From: Sporosarcina sp. ANT_H38
GTDB taxonomy: Bacteria; Bacillota; Bacilli; Bacillales_A; Planococcaceae
Reading direction: 5' to 3'
Length of the DNA: 64,000 nt
Assembly (NCBI RefSeq): GCF_008369195.1
Contig: NZ_VOBC01000003.1
Coordinates: 186,001 to 250,000 of the forward strand
The notes beneath the pieces were generated by a model that was given only the letters and a program-made list of their open reading frames with translations, ran no database searches and had not been told where the DNA came from. Both the position numbers and the translations under genes were made by a program. This document shows positions 1 to 7,170 of the stretch, piece by piece (position 1 is the stretch's first letter; each line of letters opens with the position of its first letter).

Positions 1-636
1 CTTCGCAATGACGGACAATATATAATCTCCCGCCTCATGTCCAAGCGAATCATTAACATAGCGGAGACGGTCGACATTCATATAAACACAAGCACGATTT
101 GTTCCCTGCTTTTTTGCCACTTCTATTTCTTGCTGGAACATCTTCTGAAATGACGTCCTATTAGGTAAGCTAGTTAGTTGATCATTATAAGCAAGATCAC
201 GAATCATTCGCTCAGACTCTTTAATTTCAGTAATGTCATGGCGGATGGAAATATATTGATACGGCTTTCCTTTATCATTTAAAAACGGAACGATGGTCGT
301 ATCGACCCAATAATAAGACCCATCTTTGGCTTTATTACAAATTTCACCATGCCATGTATTTCCCTGGCCTATTGTCGCCCACATCTCTTTGAAAAACTTC
401 GAAGGATGAAAACCGGAATTGATAATCCGATGGTCGACTCCTATTAGTTCCTCCATGCTGTATTGTGCTATTTTCGTAAAAAGCTCGTTTACATATACTA
501 TTTTTCCCGTACGGTCCGTAATAGCAACGATAGCTGACTGATCAAGAGCATAGGCAATGTCCCTCAGTATTTTCTCAGCACTATGACTACTATTATGGCG
601 AATCAAATCATCTATCATTTTATTATCTACTTGCAT
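1..636 (-). CDS. PAS-GGDEF signalling protein, C-terminally truncated by window edge
   Basis: The 212 visible codons start at an ATG at 636 preceded by a good ribosome binding site (AGAGGTGA). Residues about 20-135 look like a PAS sensor domain (ITDRTGKIVYVN, GNTWHGEICNKAKDG, a PAC-like tail YISIRHDITEIK). From about residue 145 a GGDEF domain begins (DQLTSLPNR, then NVDRLRYVNDSLGHEAGD). The family makes cyclic di-GMP from GTP. The GGDEF loop itself, and any EAL domain behind it, lie outside the window, so activity cannot be judged. The usual D-x-D-x-FK stretch reads N-x-D-R-L-R. No membrane segment is visible, so a cytoplasmic sensor is likely. It is transcribed on the same strand as the tRNA cluster but is separated from it by a terminator. 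Confidence 0.85.
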   Translation of the reverse strand, partial: MQVDNKMIDDLIRHNSSHSAEKILRDIAYALDQSAIVAITDRTGKIVYVNELFTKIAQYSMEELIGVDHRIINSGFHPSKFFKEMWATIGQGNTWHGEICNKAKDGSYYWVDTTIVPFLNDKGKPYQYISIRHDITEIKESERMIRDLAYNDQLTSLPNRTSFQKMFQQEIEVAKKQGTNRACVYMNVDRLRYVNDSLGHEAGDYILSVIAK

Positions 637-660
637 AAAATCACCTCTTTCCCGAATAGC

Positions 661-750
661 TATTTCAACATAACAAAGACTTCCGAAAATAATTATAACC
701 CCATTTAGTCTACAATATATTCATTCTTTCGGGCTATATATGTTGAAATA
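661..750. repeat. 12-bp inverted repeat upstream of the PAS-GGDEF gene
   Basis: TATTTCAACATA at 661-672 is repeated exactly, inverted, as TATGTTGAAATA at 739-750. The pair brackets the likely promoter region of the PAS-GGDEF gene (a GGTTATAAT box on the minus strand lies between the arms). It could be a pair of regulator half-sites or an mRNA-leader stem. No function can be assigned from sequence. Confidence 0.5.
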
Positions 751-847
751 AAGAATTCCATTGAATTCGAGACTGCGCTAGGGGTAACTCAGTTCATATC
801 GACATATCATTTGATCAATATATAGAATTAAATCTGGCTAAAAATAG

Positions 848-880
848 AAAAAAACCCTTCTCGCTTATGCGAAAGGGGTT
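848..880 (-). terminator. Intrinsic terminator of the tRNA operon
   Basis: On the minus strand AACCCCTTTCGC, loop ATAA, GCGAGAAGGGTT is followed by a run of T. It lies 45 bases after tRNA-Gln, the last tRNA of the cluster. Confidence 0.9.
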
Positions 881-924
881 AATAAAACTATTTGTAAATC
901 ACATGGTTTGGTAAAGCAAGAAAA

Positions 925-999
925 TGGCTGGGGTAGCTGGATTCGAACCAACGAGTGACGGAGTCAAAGTCCGTTGCCTTACCGCTTGGCTATACCCCA
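925..999 (-). tRNA. tRNA-Gln (anticodon TTG)
   Basis: A 75-nt cloverleaf with acceptor stem TGGGGTA/TACCCCA, anticodon loop containing TTG, a TTCGAATCC T-arm and an encoded CCA end. It is the last gene of a five-tRNA operon read from about 1618 downwards. Confidence 0.97.
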
Positions 1000-1006
1000 T
1001 TAATAA

Positions 1007-1076
1007 TTAAGGTTAACTCTTTTCAATGCTTTGCATATTTAACCTTTAAGGTTTACTCTTTTTAATGCTTTGCATT
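1007..1076. repeat. Direct repeat of about 29 bp in the tRNA-Gln/tRNA-Tyr spacer
   Basis: The spacer holds two near-identical units, 1007-1036 and 1046-1075, both reading TTAAGGTT(A/T)ACTCTTTT followed by AATGCTTTGCAT. A more decayed relative (TTTAAGGTAAAC) lies in the next spacer near 1210-1222. The pattern suggests the cluster grew by unequal crossing-over of tRNA-plus-spacer units. Confidence 0.7.
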
Positions 1077-1086
1077 GAAAAAGTAT

Positions 1087-1170
1087 TGGTGGTGGGGGGC
1101 AGATTCGAACTGCCGAACCCGAAGGAGCGGATTTACAGTCCGCCGCGTTTAGCCACTTCGCTACCCCACC
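1087..1170 (-). tRNA. tRNA-Tyr (anticodon GTA)
   Basis: An 84-nt gene with acceptor stem GGTGGGG, anticodon GTA, the long variable arm typical of bacterial tRNA-Tyr (class II) and an encoded CCA end. Confidence 0.97.
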
Positions 1171-1256
1171 ATTTTTAAATATGTAAAACAAAATCTAAAA
1201 CCTTAAATTACTTTAAGGTAAACTATTTCCTACACTTCGTGTTGAAAAAGTTTTAA

Positions 1257-1328
1257 TGACCCCTACGGGATTCGAACCCGTGATACCGCCGTGAAAGGGC
1301 GGTGTCTTAACCGCTTGACCAAGGGGCC
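1257..1328 (-). tRNA. tRNA-Glu (anticodon TTC), CCA not encoded
   Basis: A 72-nt cloverleaf: acceptor GGCCCCT pairs with AGGGGTC (one G-T pair), the anticodon loop reads CTTTCAC, and the discriminator base is A at 1257. The next bases on the minus strand are TTA, so the CCA end must be added after transcription. The other four tRNAs in this cluster encode CCA. Confidence 0.95.
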
Positions 1329-1423
1329 GCATTAAATATTCGTTCAGTCACGTACCAATTATCATGCTTGATTATCCCGACTTTAATGGGATTTCAGTTG
1401 CATCAACAAGAATTGAGTCGCTC

Positions 1424-1499
1424 TGGAGCTTCCAACCGGATTCGAACCGGTGACCTCTTCCTTACCATGGAAGCACTCTACCTACTGAGCTATGGAAGC
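1424..1499 (-). tRNA. tRNA-Thr (anticodon GGT)
   Basis: A 76-nt cloverleaf: acceptor GCTTCCA/TGGAAGC, anticodon stem CTTCC/GGAAG around loop ATGGTAA (anticodon GGT), and an encoded CCA end. The sequence CATGG might suggest a Met anticodon, but the stem register gives GGT. Confidence 0.94.
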
Positions 1500-1502
1500 A
1501 TA

Positions 1503-1577
1503 TGGCTCCGCAGGTAGGACTCGAACCTACGACCGATCGGTTAACAGCCGATTGCTCTACCACTGAGCTACTGCGGA
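1503..1577 (-). tRNA. tRNA-Asn (anticodon GTT)
   Basis: A 75-nt cloverleaf with acceptor TCCGCAG/CTGCGGA, anticodon loop CTGTTAA and an encoded CCA end. It is the first gene of the tRNA operon, only three bases upstream of tRNA-Thr. Confidence 0.97.
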
Positions 1578-1624
1578 ATAATAAATAATTAAAAAGTTTG
1601 TTCATGTCGTTCACGACAAATTCT

Positions 1625-1652
1625 ATTATAACAAAGTTATAATCTTTTTCAA
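1625..1652 (-). promoter_or_regulatory. Sigma-A promoter of the tRNA operon
   Basis: On the minus strand TTGAAA (1652-1647), a 16-bp spacer and a perfect TATAAT (1630-1625) lie about 48 bp ahead of tRNA-Asn. A short palindrome GTCGT-TC-ACGAC (1606-1617) sits at the expected start of the transcript. Confidence 0.85.
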
Positions 1653-1712
1653 GACCTTTTTAAAAATTTGTTTTGTGCCCGACAGCAACTTGTATACAAT
1701 ATCATATCTTTC

Positions 1713-1740
1713 GCATATTTGTCAACACACTTTCATAAAC
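1713..1740 (+). promoter_or_regulatory. Possible forespore (sigma-G-like) promoter of the pdaB-like gene
   Basis: GCATA at 1713-1717 and CATAAAC at 1734-1740, 16 bp apart, loosely resemble the G-x-ATR and CATxxTA boxes read by sigma-G, 32 bp ahead of the start codon. The spacing is a little short and the -10 box imperfect. The call leans on the fact that B. subtilis pdaB is a late sporulation gene. Confidence 0.3.
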
Positions 1741-1771
1741 TAAAATAGATTATGCAAAAAGGGGACAACAT

Positions 1772-2434
1772 ATGCGAAACAAGTACATGATCATCACCAT
1801 CATTTGCTGCGCGCTCTTCCTAAATCTTCTCGTTTTACCTAAACAACTTTCACTTGTATCTGTGTTTCGCGTAACGGAGAAGCCTGCCGTTATTGTACGC
1901 GGTTCTAACGGTTCTGCACTTACCGTGAATATTTCGTTCGGTGATGTAGAAGTGGAACAATGGATCCGTGAACTCAGTAAACCTTTTCCACTACTACTCG
2001 TTGACATGAAATGGGCTGAACGTTTCCCAGAAACAGTACAACTCATCAAAGAAAAAAATATCCCCGTCGGACTTCTTGGTGATAAAGGAATTACCTATGA
2101 ACAAAACACGCCATTATTCATCGAGCAACTTGAACAGTTTGAAAAAACTTTCGAAATAAAACCTCTTTGGTTCCGTACCGTTGACGAAGTTTTTCCAATC
2201 ACTTTGCATAGCATGCTCTGGGAAGCCGAAATCAATGCACTCGGTTCATCTGTTGTTTGGCATGGCGGTGAACTTCCAACTATCACTAAAGGGGAAATCA
2301 TTTCTGTCCCCCATCATCGTGAAAACCGTGTTAATTTAGCTGGATTGAATAGGTTATATAAAGATCGGACATTTATTTCAGTGGAAGATATGTTGTTTGG
2401 AACAACGGTGAAGGTGAAAAAAATACCCGAATAA
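1772..2434 (+). CDS. PdaB-like polysaccharide deacetylase family protein, catalytic motifs lost
   Basis: A 220-residue protein starting at an ATG with a good AAAGGGG site. Residues 5-26 form an N-terminal signal anchor, and the rest resembles a NodB-type deacetylase fold. Position beside kbaA-gerD-salA-cwlD, and its strand opposite to kbaA, match B. subtilis pdaB (ybaN), a cortex/spore protein. From memory of PdaB, ALTFDISWGD corresponds here to ALTVNISFGD and WAERHPE to WAERFPE, so homology is credible. However, the catalytic-base Asp is Asn, the Arg-Pro-Pro motif reads WFRTVDE, and the late Leu-Leu-His motif reads ISVPHH. The protein is therefore probably catalytically inactive, perhaps retained as a binding or structural spore protein. 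At 220 residues it is shorter than PdaB (about 254). Homology is moderately sure; the loss of activity is an inference. Confidence 0.7.
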   Translation: MRNKYMIITIICCALFLNLLVLPKQLSLVSVFRVTEKPAVIVRGSNGSALTVNISFGDVEVEQWIRELSKPFPLLLVDMKWAERFPETVQLIKEKNIPVGLLGDKGITYEQNTPLFIEQLEQFEKTFEIKPLWFRTVDEVFPITLHSMLWEAEINALGSSVVWHGGELPTITKGEIISVPHHRENRVNLAGLNRLYKDRTFISVEDMLFGTTVKVKKIPE

Positions 2435-2537
2435 CTACTGACGTTACGTATTCTCCCTATCATTAAGAAAACTCACGTTTGTTAATTAACCATTTATCTG
2501 CATGAAATTTTGGTGAGAAAGGCTTAATAACCTTCAT

Positions 2538-3143
2538 TTTCACTGGACCATTTTCGGATCGCTTTCGGCTAACTATTCATGACAGATTTAAAGAGGAATT
2601 GCAATTCATTCCTCCCCAGAGGGGTCCTAGTTTGGCTAGAAGTGACTCCGTCACTTCTAGCCAAACTTTTTTCAGTAATCCTGTAGTGAATAGTTGCCTG
2701 TCGTGTTCCTACAATGTACAAGTGAAAAATACAGTTGATTTGGAAGAAAAGAATAGATGACATTCTATGGAGAGTATAAGTGCCCGAAGATACAATTTCG
2801 GGCACTCTTGTACTTTGTGCAATGTGTTACTTGCTAACTTTTAGCAAAGATTATGCATGTAAGCTTGTGATGCCTTATAGAAAGTGACACTTCTTTAAAA
2901 TTAATAAGAAAAAATAATAGAGAAAGCATCAGCCGCCAAAATTGCATTTGGAGCGCGACGGATGATGGACAACCATACGATTACCTAGGGATGCGACATA
3001 GTCGCATCCCTACACATCCAGACATCTCGGTAATCGTACTAGAAGTCATTCATTCTAAAATGATCCAAAGCACACCTATACAAGTAGCGGCCAGGTGGTG
3101 TTCAAGTTATTTACTGGCTACTTTTGGTTAATCAACAGACCTG
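2538..3143 (+). repeat. Long diverged intergenic repeat, copy A
   Basis: This gene-free stretch between the pdaB-like gene and kbaA matches 14169-14833 in the same orientation. Shared blocks in the same order include ACTGGACCATTT plus CGCTTTCGGC (2543-2568), AAGATACAATTTCGG (2787-2801), GTGATGCC with TATAG (2868-2880), AGCCGCCAAAATTG (2931-2944), and GTTAATCAACAGAC (3127-3140). The part between 2590 and 2770 is not alignable. Copy A carries two perfect hairpins absent from copy B: 2630-2666 and 2986-3012. No open reading frame is supported in it. Confidence 0.75.
2630..2672 (+). terminator. Strong intrinsic terminator with a perfect 17-bp stem
   Basis: GTTTGGCTAGAAGTGAC (2630-2646), loop TCC, then the exact reverse complement (2650-2666) and six T. 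It lies 195 bp behind the pdaB-like stop codon, inside repeat copy A, and is read on the plus strand. Confidence 0.9.
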
Positions 3144-3169
3144 AAGAAAACTTATACTTTCTTATCTTT

Positions 3170-3214
3170 TTAAAAAAACAGCACAGTCCGCCATTCATTT
3201 GGCAGCTGTACTGT
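3170..3214 (-). terminator. Terminator of kbaA
   Basis: On the minus strand AAACAGTACAGC pairs imperfectly with ACTGTGCTGTTT (one G-T pair plus a mismatch near the loop) and is followed by a T run, immediately after the kbaA stop codon. Confidence 0.8.
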
Positions 3215-3217
3215 TTT

Positions 3218-3898
3218 TCATTTTACTTTAGCAGATTTCGTAGCTTTCCCACGTGCTTCTCTGCGTTCTTCCAATCTCACCTTATCTTCATCCGACTGCT
3301 TGTTGAACTTCGGTAGTACTAAGATTTGATAAGCATTCACAGCAAGAAGTGGGAATAACAGGATCGTTACCCATGAATCAATATTTCCTGAACGCACCAT
3401 TAACGCTGGTAACCATTCAAGTGTTGTAATAACAATCATGAAAAACAGTGCTGAAATGAGCGTGTGTTTCTTCGTCAATTTCGCTTTAAAATAGGCGGTT
3501 ACAGCGGAAACACCCACAAGTGTTGCCAGTAATCCAAGGTACAAAACTGTACGTCCCGTCTCACCTGACGTCAATTGGAATCTGAAGAAAACAAGGTCAA
3601 ACAGGACAATTGTAATGATTAGAAGCTGAACCCAGTTCCATAACGTAAGTGTCTTGAAAATATTTACGCCGAATTGATGGACCGTTAAATAAGCAAAGAA
3701 ACCCATTTGCGCAACGACACTCATCGTGAATCCAAGGAAAATCATCCAGAGAAACGCACCTATGAATTGACCGTATTCGCTATTCGATAAATATTGAGAG
3801 AAGAATTCCCAACGAACAATTAGTCCTACAACTGCCGTCACGAAACCTCCGATTAGTAATGCTGTAAAAAAGAATTTGACCCAATTTCGTATTGTCAC
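3218..3898 (-). CDS. kbaA: KinB-signalling pathway activation protein KbaA
   Basis: An integral membrane protein of 226 residues with about six hydrophobic segments (first at about residues 8-30) and a charged C-terminal tail rich in Lys, Arg and Glu. In B. subtilis KbaA is needed for the KinB sensor kinase branch of the sporulation phosphorelay. The assignment rests on the membrane profile and on its exact position between gerD and the pdaB-like gene. I place the start at the GTG at 3898, which has GGAGGATC upstream; the open frame extends further to 3943 without a better site. The protein is slightly longer than the B. subtilis one. Its own terminator follows at once. Confidence 0.8.
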   Translation of the reverse strand: MTIRNWVKFFFTALLIGGFVTAVVGLIVRWEFFSQYLSNSEYGQFIGAFLWMIFLGFTMSVVAQMGFFAYLTVHQFGVNIFKTLTLWNWVQLLIITIVLFDLVFFRFQLTSGETGRTVLYLGLLATLVGVSAVTAYFKAKLTKKHTLISALFFMIVITTLEWLPALMVRSGNIDSWVTILLFPLLAVNAYQILVLPKFNKQSDEDKVRLEERREARGKATKSAKVK

Positions 3899-4042
3899 GA
3901 TAGTGATCCTCCGTTTTTCTTTTTCCTTCCAATAGTGTAACAACGTTTTGACGAAAAATCTATTTCATTAATCAATTCATGCATATTCCTCGTCGTATTG
4001 TGAACAATAAATGAAAATGCATTTGAAGGGAATTTGATTTCA

Positions 4043-4642
4043 ATGAAAAAAAGAATTGGTCTATTCCTATTTTCGGTCCTTTTATTGACTGGATGTAGCA
4101 CGCAACAGGCTACTCCGTCCTATGATGAAATGAAAAAAATGGTGACGGATGCTCTTCAGACGGAGGAGGGAAAAAAAGCGGTGCGGCAAATGTTTTCCGA
4201 TCCAGAGTTCAAGGAACTAATTATTTTGGAACAACCCGAAGTAAAGAAATCCATTGAAGACGCCCTTCTTTCTAAAAAAGGAGAAGAATTCTGGAAGAAA
4301 ACGTTTGAAGATCCAAAGTTCACTGAAACCGTTGCCAAAAGTATGAAGAAACAGCAACAGGATATCATGCAACAACTGATGGATGATTCATCATTCCAAA
4401 AACAGTTGGAAGAATTTTTTGCCCAGCCTGATATGTTAAAACAGTTAGAAACTGTAACACAATCAGCGAATATGAAAAAACATCTTGAAAAGGTTGTTGA
4501 AGAAACCATTAACAGCCCTTTGATGCAAACGAAATGGCAAGAACTTATTCTGAAAGCAGGTGAATCGGAATCAGAGGATAGTGGTGGTGGTGGTGGAGAA
4601 GAAGAAAAACCAGAGAAAAGTAAAAGTGGAGAAGGCAAATAG
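4043..4642 (+). CDS. gerD: Spore germination lipoprotein GerD
   Basis: 199 residues from the ATG at 4043. A lipoprotein signal (MKKRIGLFLFSVLLLTGC) places Cys18 as the lipidated residue. The remainder is helical and charged, with repeated 'sDPEFKEL..' and 'EDPKFTET..'-type segments as in GerD, which clusters nutrient germinant receptors in the spore inner membrane. The tail is low-complexity Gly5-Glu3-Lys/Ser rich. A TTG nine bases upstream is in frame, but it would add residues ahead of a clean lipoprotein signal. It lies on the opposite strand to its neighbours kbaA and salA, as in B. subtilis, which supports separate forespore transcription. The stop codon lies inside the terminator hairpin. 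Confidence 0.93.
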   Translation: MKKRIGLFLFSVLLLTGCSTQQATPSYDEMKKMVTDALQTEEGKKAVRQMFSDPEFKELIILEQPEVKKSIEDALLSKKGEEFWKKTFEDPKFTETVAKSMKKQQQDIMQQLMDDSSFQKQLEEFFAQPDMLKQLETVTQSANMKKHLEKVVEETINSPLMQTKWQELILKAGESESEDSGGGGGEEEKPEKSKSGEGK

Positions 4643-4656
4643 CCTTCTCCACTTTT
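4622..4656. terminator. Bidirectional terminator between gerD and salA
   Basis: A perfect 11-bp stem, GTGGAGAAGGC (4626-4636) and GCCTTCTCCAC (4642-4652), is flanked by AAAA and TTTT, so it can end transcripts from both convergent genes. The gerD stop codon (4640-4642) sits at the loop. Confidence 0.9.
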
Positions 4657-4664
4657 CGAGTAAA

Positions 4665-5726
4665 TTATTGTTTCGTAGTTTTTTTAATAACATTCTCCGC
4701 AATGTCCATGTAAATTTTCCCGATAGGGTGATCTTCTGCATAGACGGAAGGAGCAAAATCTTCTTCATCCCAATCCGGTTGACCTAGCGGAATTTGTCCA
4801 AGCAACTCTGTGCGGAGTTGCTCAGCTAATTTTACGCCGCCCCCCTGGCCGAATACGAATTCGCGTTCACCTGTCGTTTTAGATGCGAACCAAGACATAT
4901 TTTCAATAACACCAAGCAATTCATGATCTGTCTGAAGTGCCATTGCTCCTGCACGCGCAGCAACGAATGCAGCTGTTGGATGCGGAGTCGTTACAACAAT
5001 TTCTTTAGACGTCGGAATCATCTGATGAATATCTAGCGCAACGTCCCCTGTACCAGGTGGCAAGTCGAGGAATAAGTAGTCAAGATTTCCCCACTCAACG
5101 TCACGGAAGAATTGGTCAAGTGCTTTCCCAAGCATCGGGCCGCGCCATACAACAGGTGCGTTATCCTCAACGAAGAAGCCCATAGAAATTACTTTTACAC
5201 CGAGACGTTCTACCGGGATAATCCGGTCACCGCGAACAACTGGCAAGTCAGTTACACCCATCATATCTGGTACACTAAAGCCATAAATATCCGCGTCAAT
5301 TAAACCGACCTTTTTACCGAGTCGTGCAAGCGCTACAGCGAGGTTGACCGATACAGTCGATTTACCAACGCCGCCTTTACCTGACGCAATTGAAATAAAT
5401 TCAACGTCATTCAGCGGTGACAACAAATCTTGCGCTTCTGATTCCGTCACTTTCCCACGGAACTGTTCCAGCACTTCTGCCGATAATTCTTCGAAACGGA
5501 TACCGACAGAATCAGCACCTGCTCCTTTCAATGTATCGACTACTTGCGTTTGAAGACCCATCTGTTCAGCGGTGTTAATTTTAGCGATAGCAATCTTCAC
5601 GCTGACATGGTTCTTCTCAGGCTTGATTGTTACGCCTGTAATCCCACTCGTCTCCACAAGCGTTTTATGTAAAAACGGATCTTTCAGCTGTCCTAACAAC
5701 TCACGTACTGCTTCTTCATTCATCAT
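4665..5726 (-). CDS. salA: Mrp/NBP35-family P-loop ATPase SalA
   Basis: 353 residues. An N-terminal MIP18/DUF59-type domain (about 1-90) precedes a deviant Walker A GKGGVGKST at residues 116-124 and the Mrp ATPase core. Family members carry or insert iron-sulfur clusters; in B. subtilis SalA (YbaL) also acts as a regulator that represses scoC. The two start candidates are adjacent ATGs at 5726 and 5723, both served by AAGGGGTG at 5732-5739. Upstream in-frame codons lack a site. It is followed by the shared terminator with gerD and preceded closely by cwlD, with which it is probably co-transcribed. Confidence 0.93.
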   Translation of the reverse strand: MMNEEAVRELLGQLKDPFLHKTLVETSGITGVTIKPEKNHVSVKIAIAKINTAEQMGLQTQVVDTLKGAGADSVGIRFEELSAEVLEQFRGKVTESEAQDLLSPLNDVEFISIASGKGGVGKSTVSVNLAVALARLGKKVGLIDADIYGFSVPDMMGVTDLPVVRGDRIIPVERLGVKVISMGFFVEDNAPVVWRGPMLGKALDQFFRDVEWGNLDYLFLDLPPGTGDVALDIHQMIPTSKEIVVTTPHPTAAFVAARAGAMALQTDHELLGVIENMSWFASKTTGEREFVFGQGGGVKLAEQLRTELLGQIPLGQPDWDEEDFAPSVYAEDHPIGKIYMDIAENVIKKTTKQ

Positions 5727-5803
5727 GTAGACACCCCTTGGAGGTTTATTCATTCGCCTCCAAGTATACCATAATGAGCTACCGTTAAATCCCATTAAGG
5801 CTC

Positions 5804-6520
5804 TTACTTTTCTTCTGCAGTATGAAATTCTACAATTCCTTCCATGATTGCATCAGCCACTTTACCTTGATAAGTAGAATCAGTCAGTAGGGCTCTTTCT
5901 TCATTGTTTGACAGAAAACCTGTTTCAACGAGAACCGCTGGAGTCGGTACTTTCTTCAACAAGTAAACACCCTTAATCGCCATTGCTACTCGTTCCGTAT
6001 TTTTCAAATTAGTTCGGAATGATTCTTGAATGGCTTTTGCCAGAAATTCACCGTTAGGATCTCCCCCTGGATGATAAAACACTTGCGAACCCCGCCATCT
6101 TTCCTCAGGTATCGCATTAACGTGAACACTGATGAACATGTCAGGCTTTTCATTGATTGCGATGCTCTCCCTCAATTTCAAATCAGCCATTTTGCGTTCG
6201 CGGGTCGTTCGGAACTGCTCAGTCGGCGCATGTTCAGCTATCGCGTCGCCATCTTTCGTCCGCGTCATGATAACTGTCGCCCCTTTCTTTTCGAGACGCT
6301 CCCTCAATTCATGGGAAATACTCAGTGTTATATCACGTTCTACGACATCATCGGATGAAGCACCTCCATCCATCCCTCCATGTCCTGGATCGATCAGAAT
6401 CTTCACACCACCAAGCTCTGCGGGCATGAAAAAATTCCGATCTGACGAAGCATTGACACCATACATGACAATCCCAAGAGAACACACAAATAATAAACAG
6501 ACCACAAGCCACCGTTTCAC
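5804..6520 (-). CDS. cwlD: N-acetylmuramoyl-L-alanine amidase CwlD
   Basis: 238 residues from a GTG at 6520 (site AAAGGCGGTG). This length fits CwlD of B. subtilis, so longer upstream starts are not chosen. Residues 2-22 are a signal peptide. The Amidase_3 zinc ligands are visible: His in DPGHGGMDGG, Glu in VVERDI, His in SVHVNA, and the catalytic Glu in VETGFLSN. CwlD removes the stem peptide from muramic acid so that PdaA can form muramic-delta-lactam in spore cortex. It sits directly upstream of salA on the same strand. Confidence 0.96.
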   Translation of the reverse strand: MKRWLVVCLLFVCSLGIVMYGVNASSDRNFFMPAELGGVKILIDPGHGGMDGGASSDDVVERDITLSISHELRERLEKKGATVIMTRTKDGDAIAEHAPTEQFRTTRERKMADLKLRESIAINEKPDMFISVHVNAIPEERWRGSQVFYHPGGDPNGEFLAKAIQESFRTNLKNTERVAMAIKGVYLLKKVPTPAVLVETGFLSNNEERALLTDSTYQGKVADAIMEGIVEFHTAEEK

Positions 6521-6689
6521 ATGGACACCGCCTTTTTCCTTCACTATACGCAGAATCGGTAAAAGATATGTCCTAGTTTGAGCAGTAATGAAAGACAAAA
6601 AATTCTTATTGAACTAAACAACATGTCGTCGATCGTTCACAACACTATATCAAAACTACACAACGCAAAATCCTATCTTAACAACAAAA

Positions 6690-6721
6690 CCAAAAGAGGA
6701 ACCCCGAAAGGTCCCTCTTCA
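6690..6721 (-). terminator. Terminator of the rhodanese gene
   Basis: AAGAGGGACC, loop TTTCGG, GGTTCCTCTT on the minus strand (one G-T pair), then a T-rich stretch, directly after the stop codon at 6729. Confidence 0.75.
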
Positions 6722-6728
6722 ACAGTAG

Positions 6729-7025
6729 TTATTCAGTATCGCCTTTCCATTGGAGCATGCCGCCTACCATGTTTGTTACATCATAACCTTCATCCGCAAG
6801 GAACTCTTGTGCACGCCCACTACGGCCACTTGAGCGACAGACGAGAATGTATGACTTGGAGCTATCAAGTTCGCTCATACGCACCGGTACGTCACCTAGA
6901 GGGATGTGAATTGCGCCAGGAATCATTCCTGTTGCCACTTCATCCGCCTCGCGCACGTCTACAAGATTCAGTTGTTCTCCTTGTTCCAACAATTGCTGTA
7001 GTTCAGTTGTCGTAATTTCTTTCAT
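6729..7025 (-). CDS. Single-domain rhodanese-like protein
   Basis: 98 residues covering one rhodanese fold (LVDVRE at 21-26, GAIHIPLGD at 37-45). The active-site loop is C-R-S-S-G-R-S with Cys63, so sulfur transfer through a persulfide is likely; substrate is unknown. Small cytoplasmic rhodaneses of this kind feed sulfur to thiol or iron-sulfur pathways. The ATG at 7025 has a GAGGTTTTGAC site. It is the last gene of the conserved sporulation-side block before the accessory region. A degraded rpsI end lies 40 bp upstream. Confidence 0.92.
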   Translation of the reverse strand: MKEITTTELQQLLEQGEQLNLVDVREADEVATGMIPGAIHIPLGDVPVRMSELDSSKSYILVCRSSGRSGRAQEFLADEGYDVTNMVGGMLQWKGDTE

Positions 7026-7066
7026 GTCAAAACCTCCTCACTTTTTCTTCGTCTATACTTTACCAT

Positions 7067-7143
7067 AAAAAAACCCTCTTCCACGAATGGAAAAGCGCTT
7101 TGATTTGAAGAAAATACCATTTTGAGAACTGTGGTGCGCGACG
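7067..7143 (-). repeat. Degraded duplicate of the rpsI 3' end and its terminator
   Basis: This 77-bp segment matches 14846-14921 (rpsI terminator plus last rpsI codons) with about 10 differences. It includes an identical 29-bp block starting with seven A and CCCTCTTCCACGAATGG, then TTTGATTTGAA, then TTTTGAGAACTGTGGTGC. On the minus strand it still encodes R-R-A-P-Q-F-S-K, but the stop codon is lost and two terminator stem pairs are broken. It marks the far edge of the accessory region inserted behind rpsI. Confidence 0.85.
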
Positions 7144-7170
7144 AATGGATGGATAAAGAGAATAATTTAT

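Noticed and set aside
1..1760. rRNA operon next to the tRNA cluster
   Set aside because: No 16S, 23S or 5S sequence is present; the cluster has its own promoter and terminator.
4580..4600. GGTGGTGGTGGTGG tract as a genomic repeat
   Set aside because: It is codon repetition for a Gly tract within the tail of GerD.
4156..4638. 160-residue open frame antisense to gerD
   Set aside because: Ser/Cys/Phe-rich composition with no domain; it is the mirror of the Lys/Glu-rich GerD codons.
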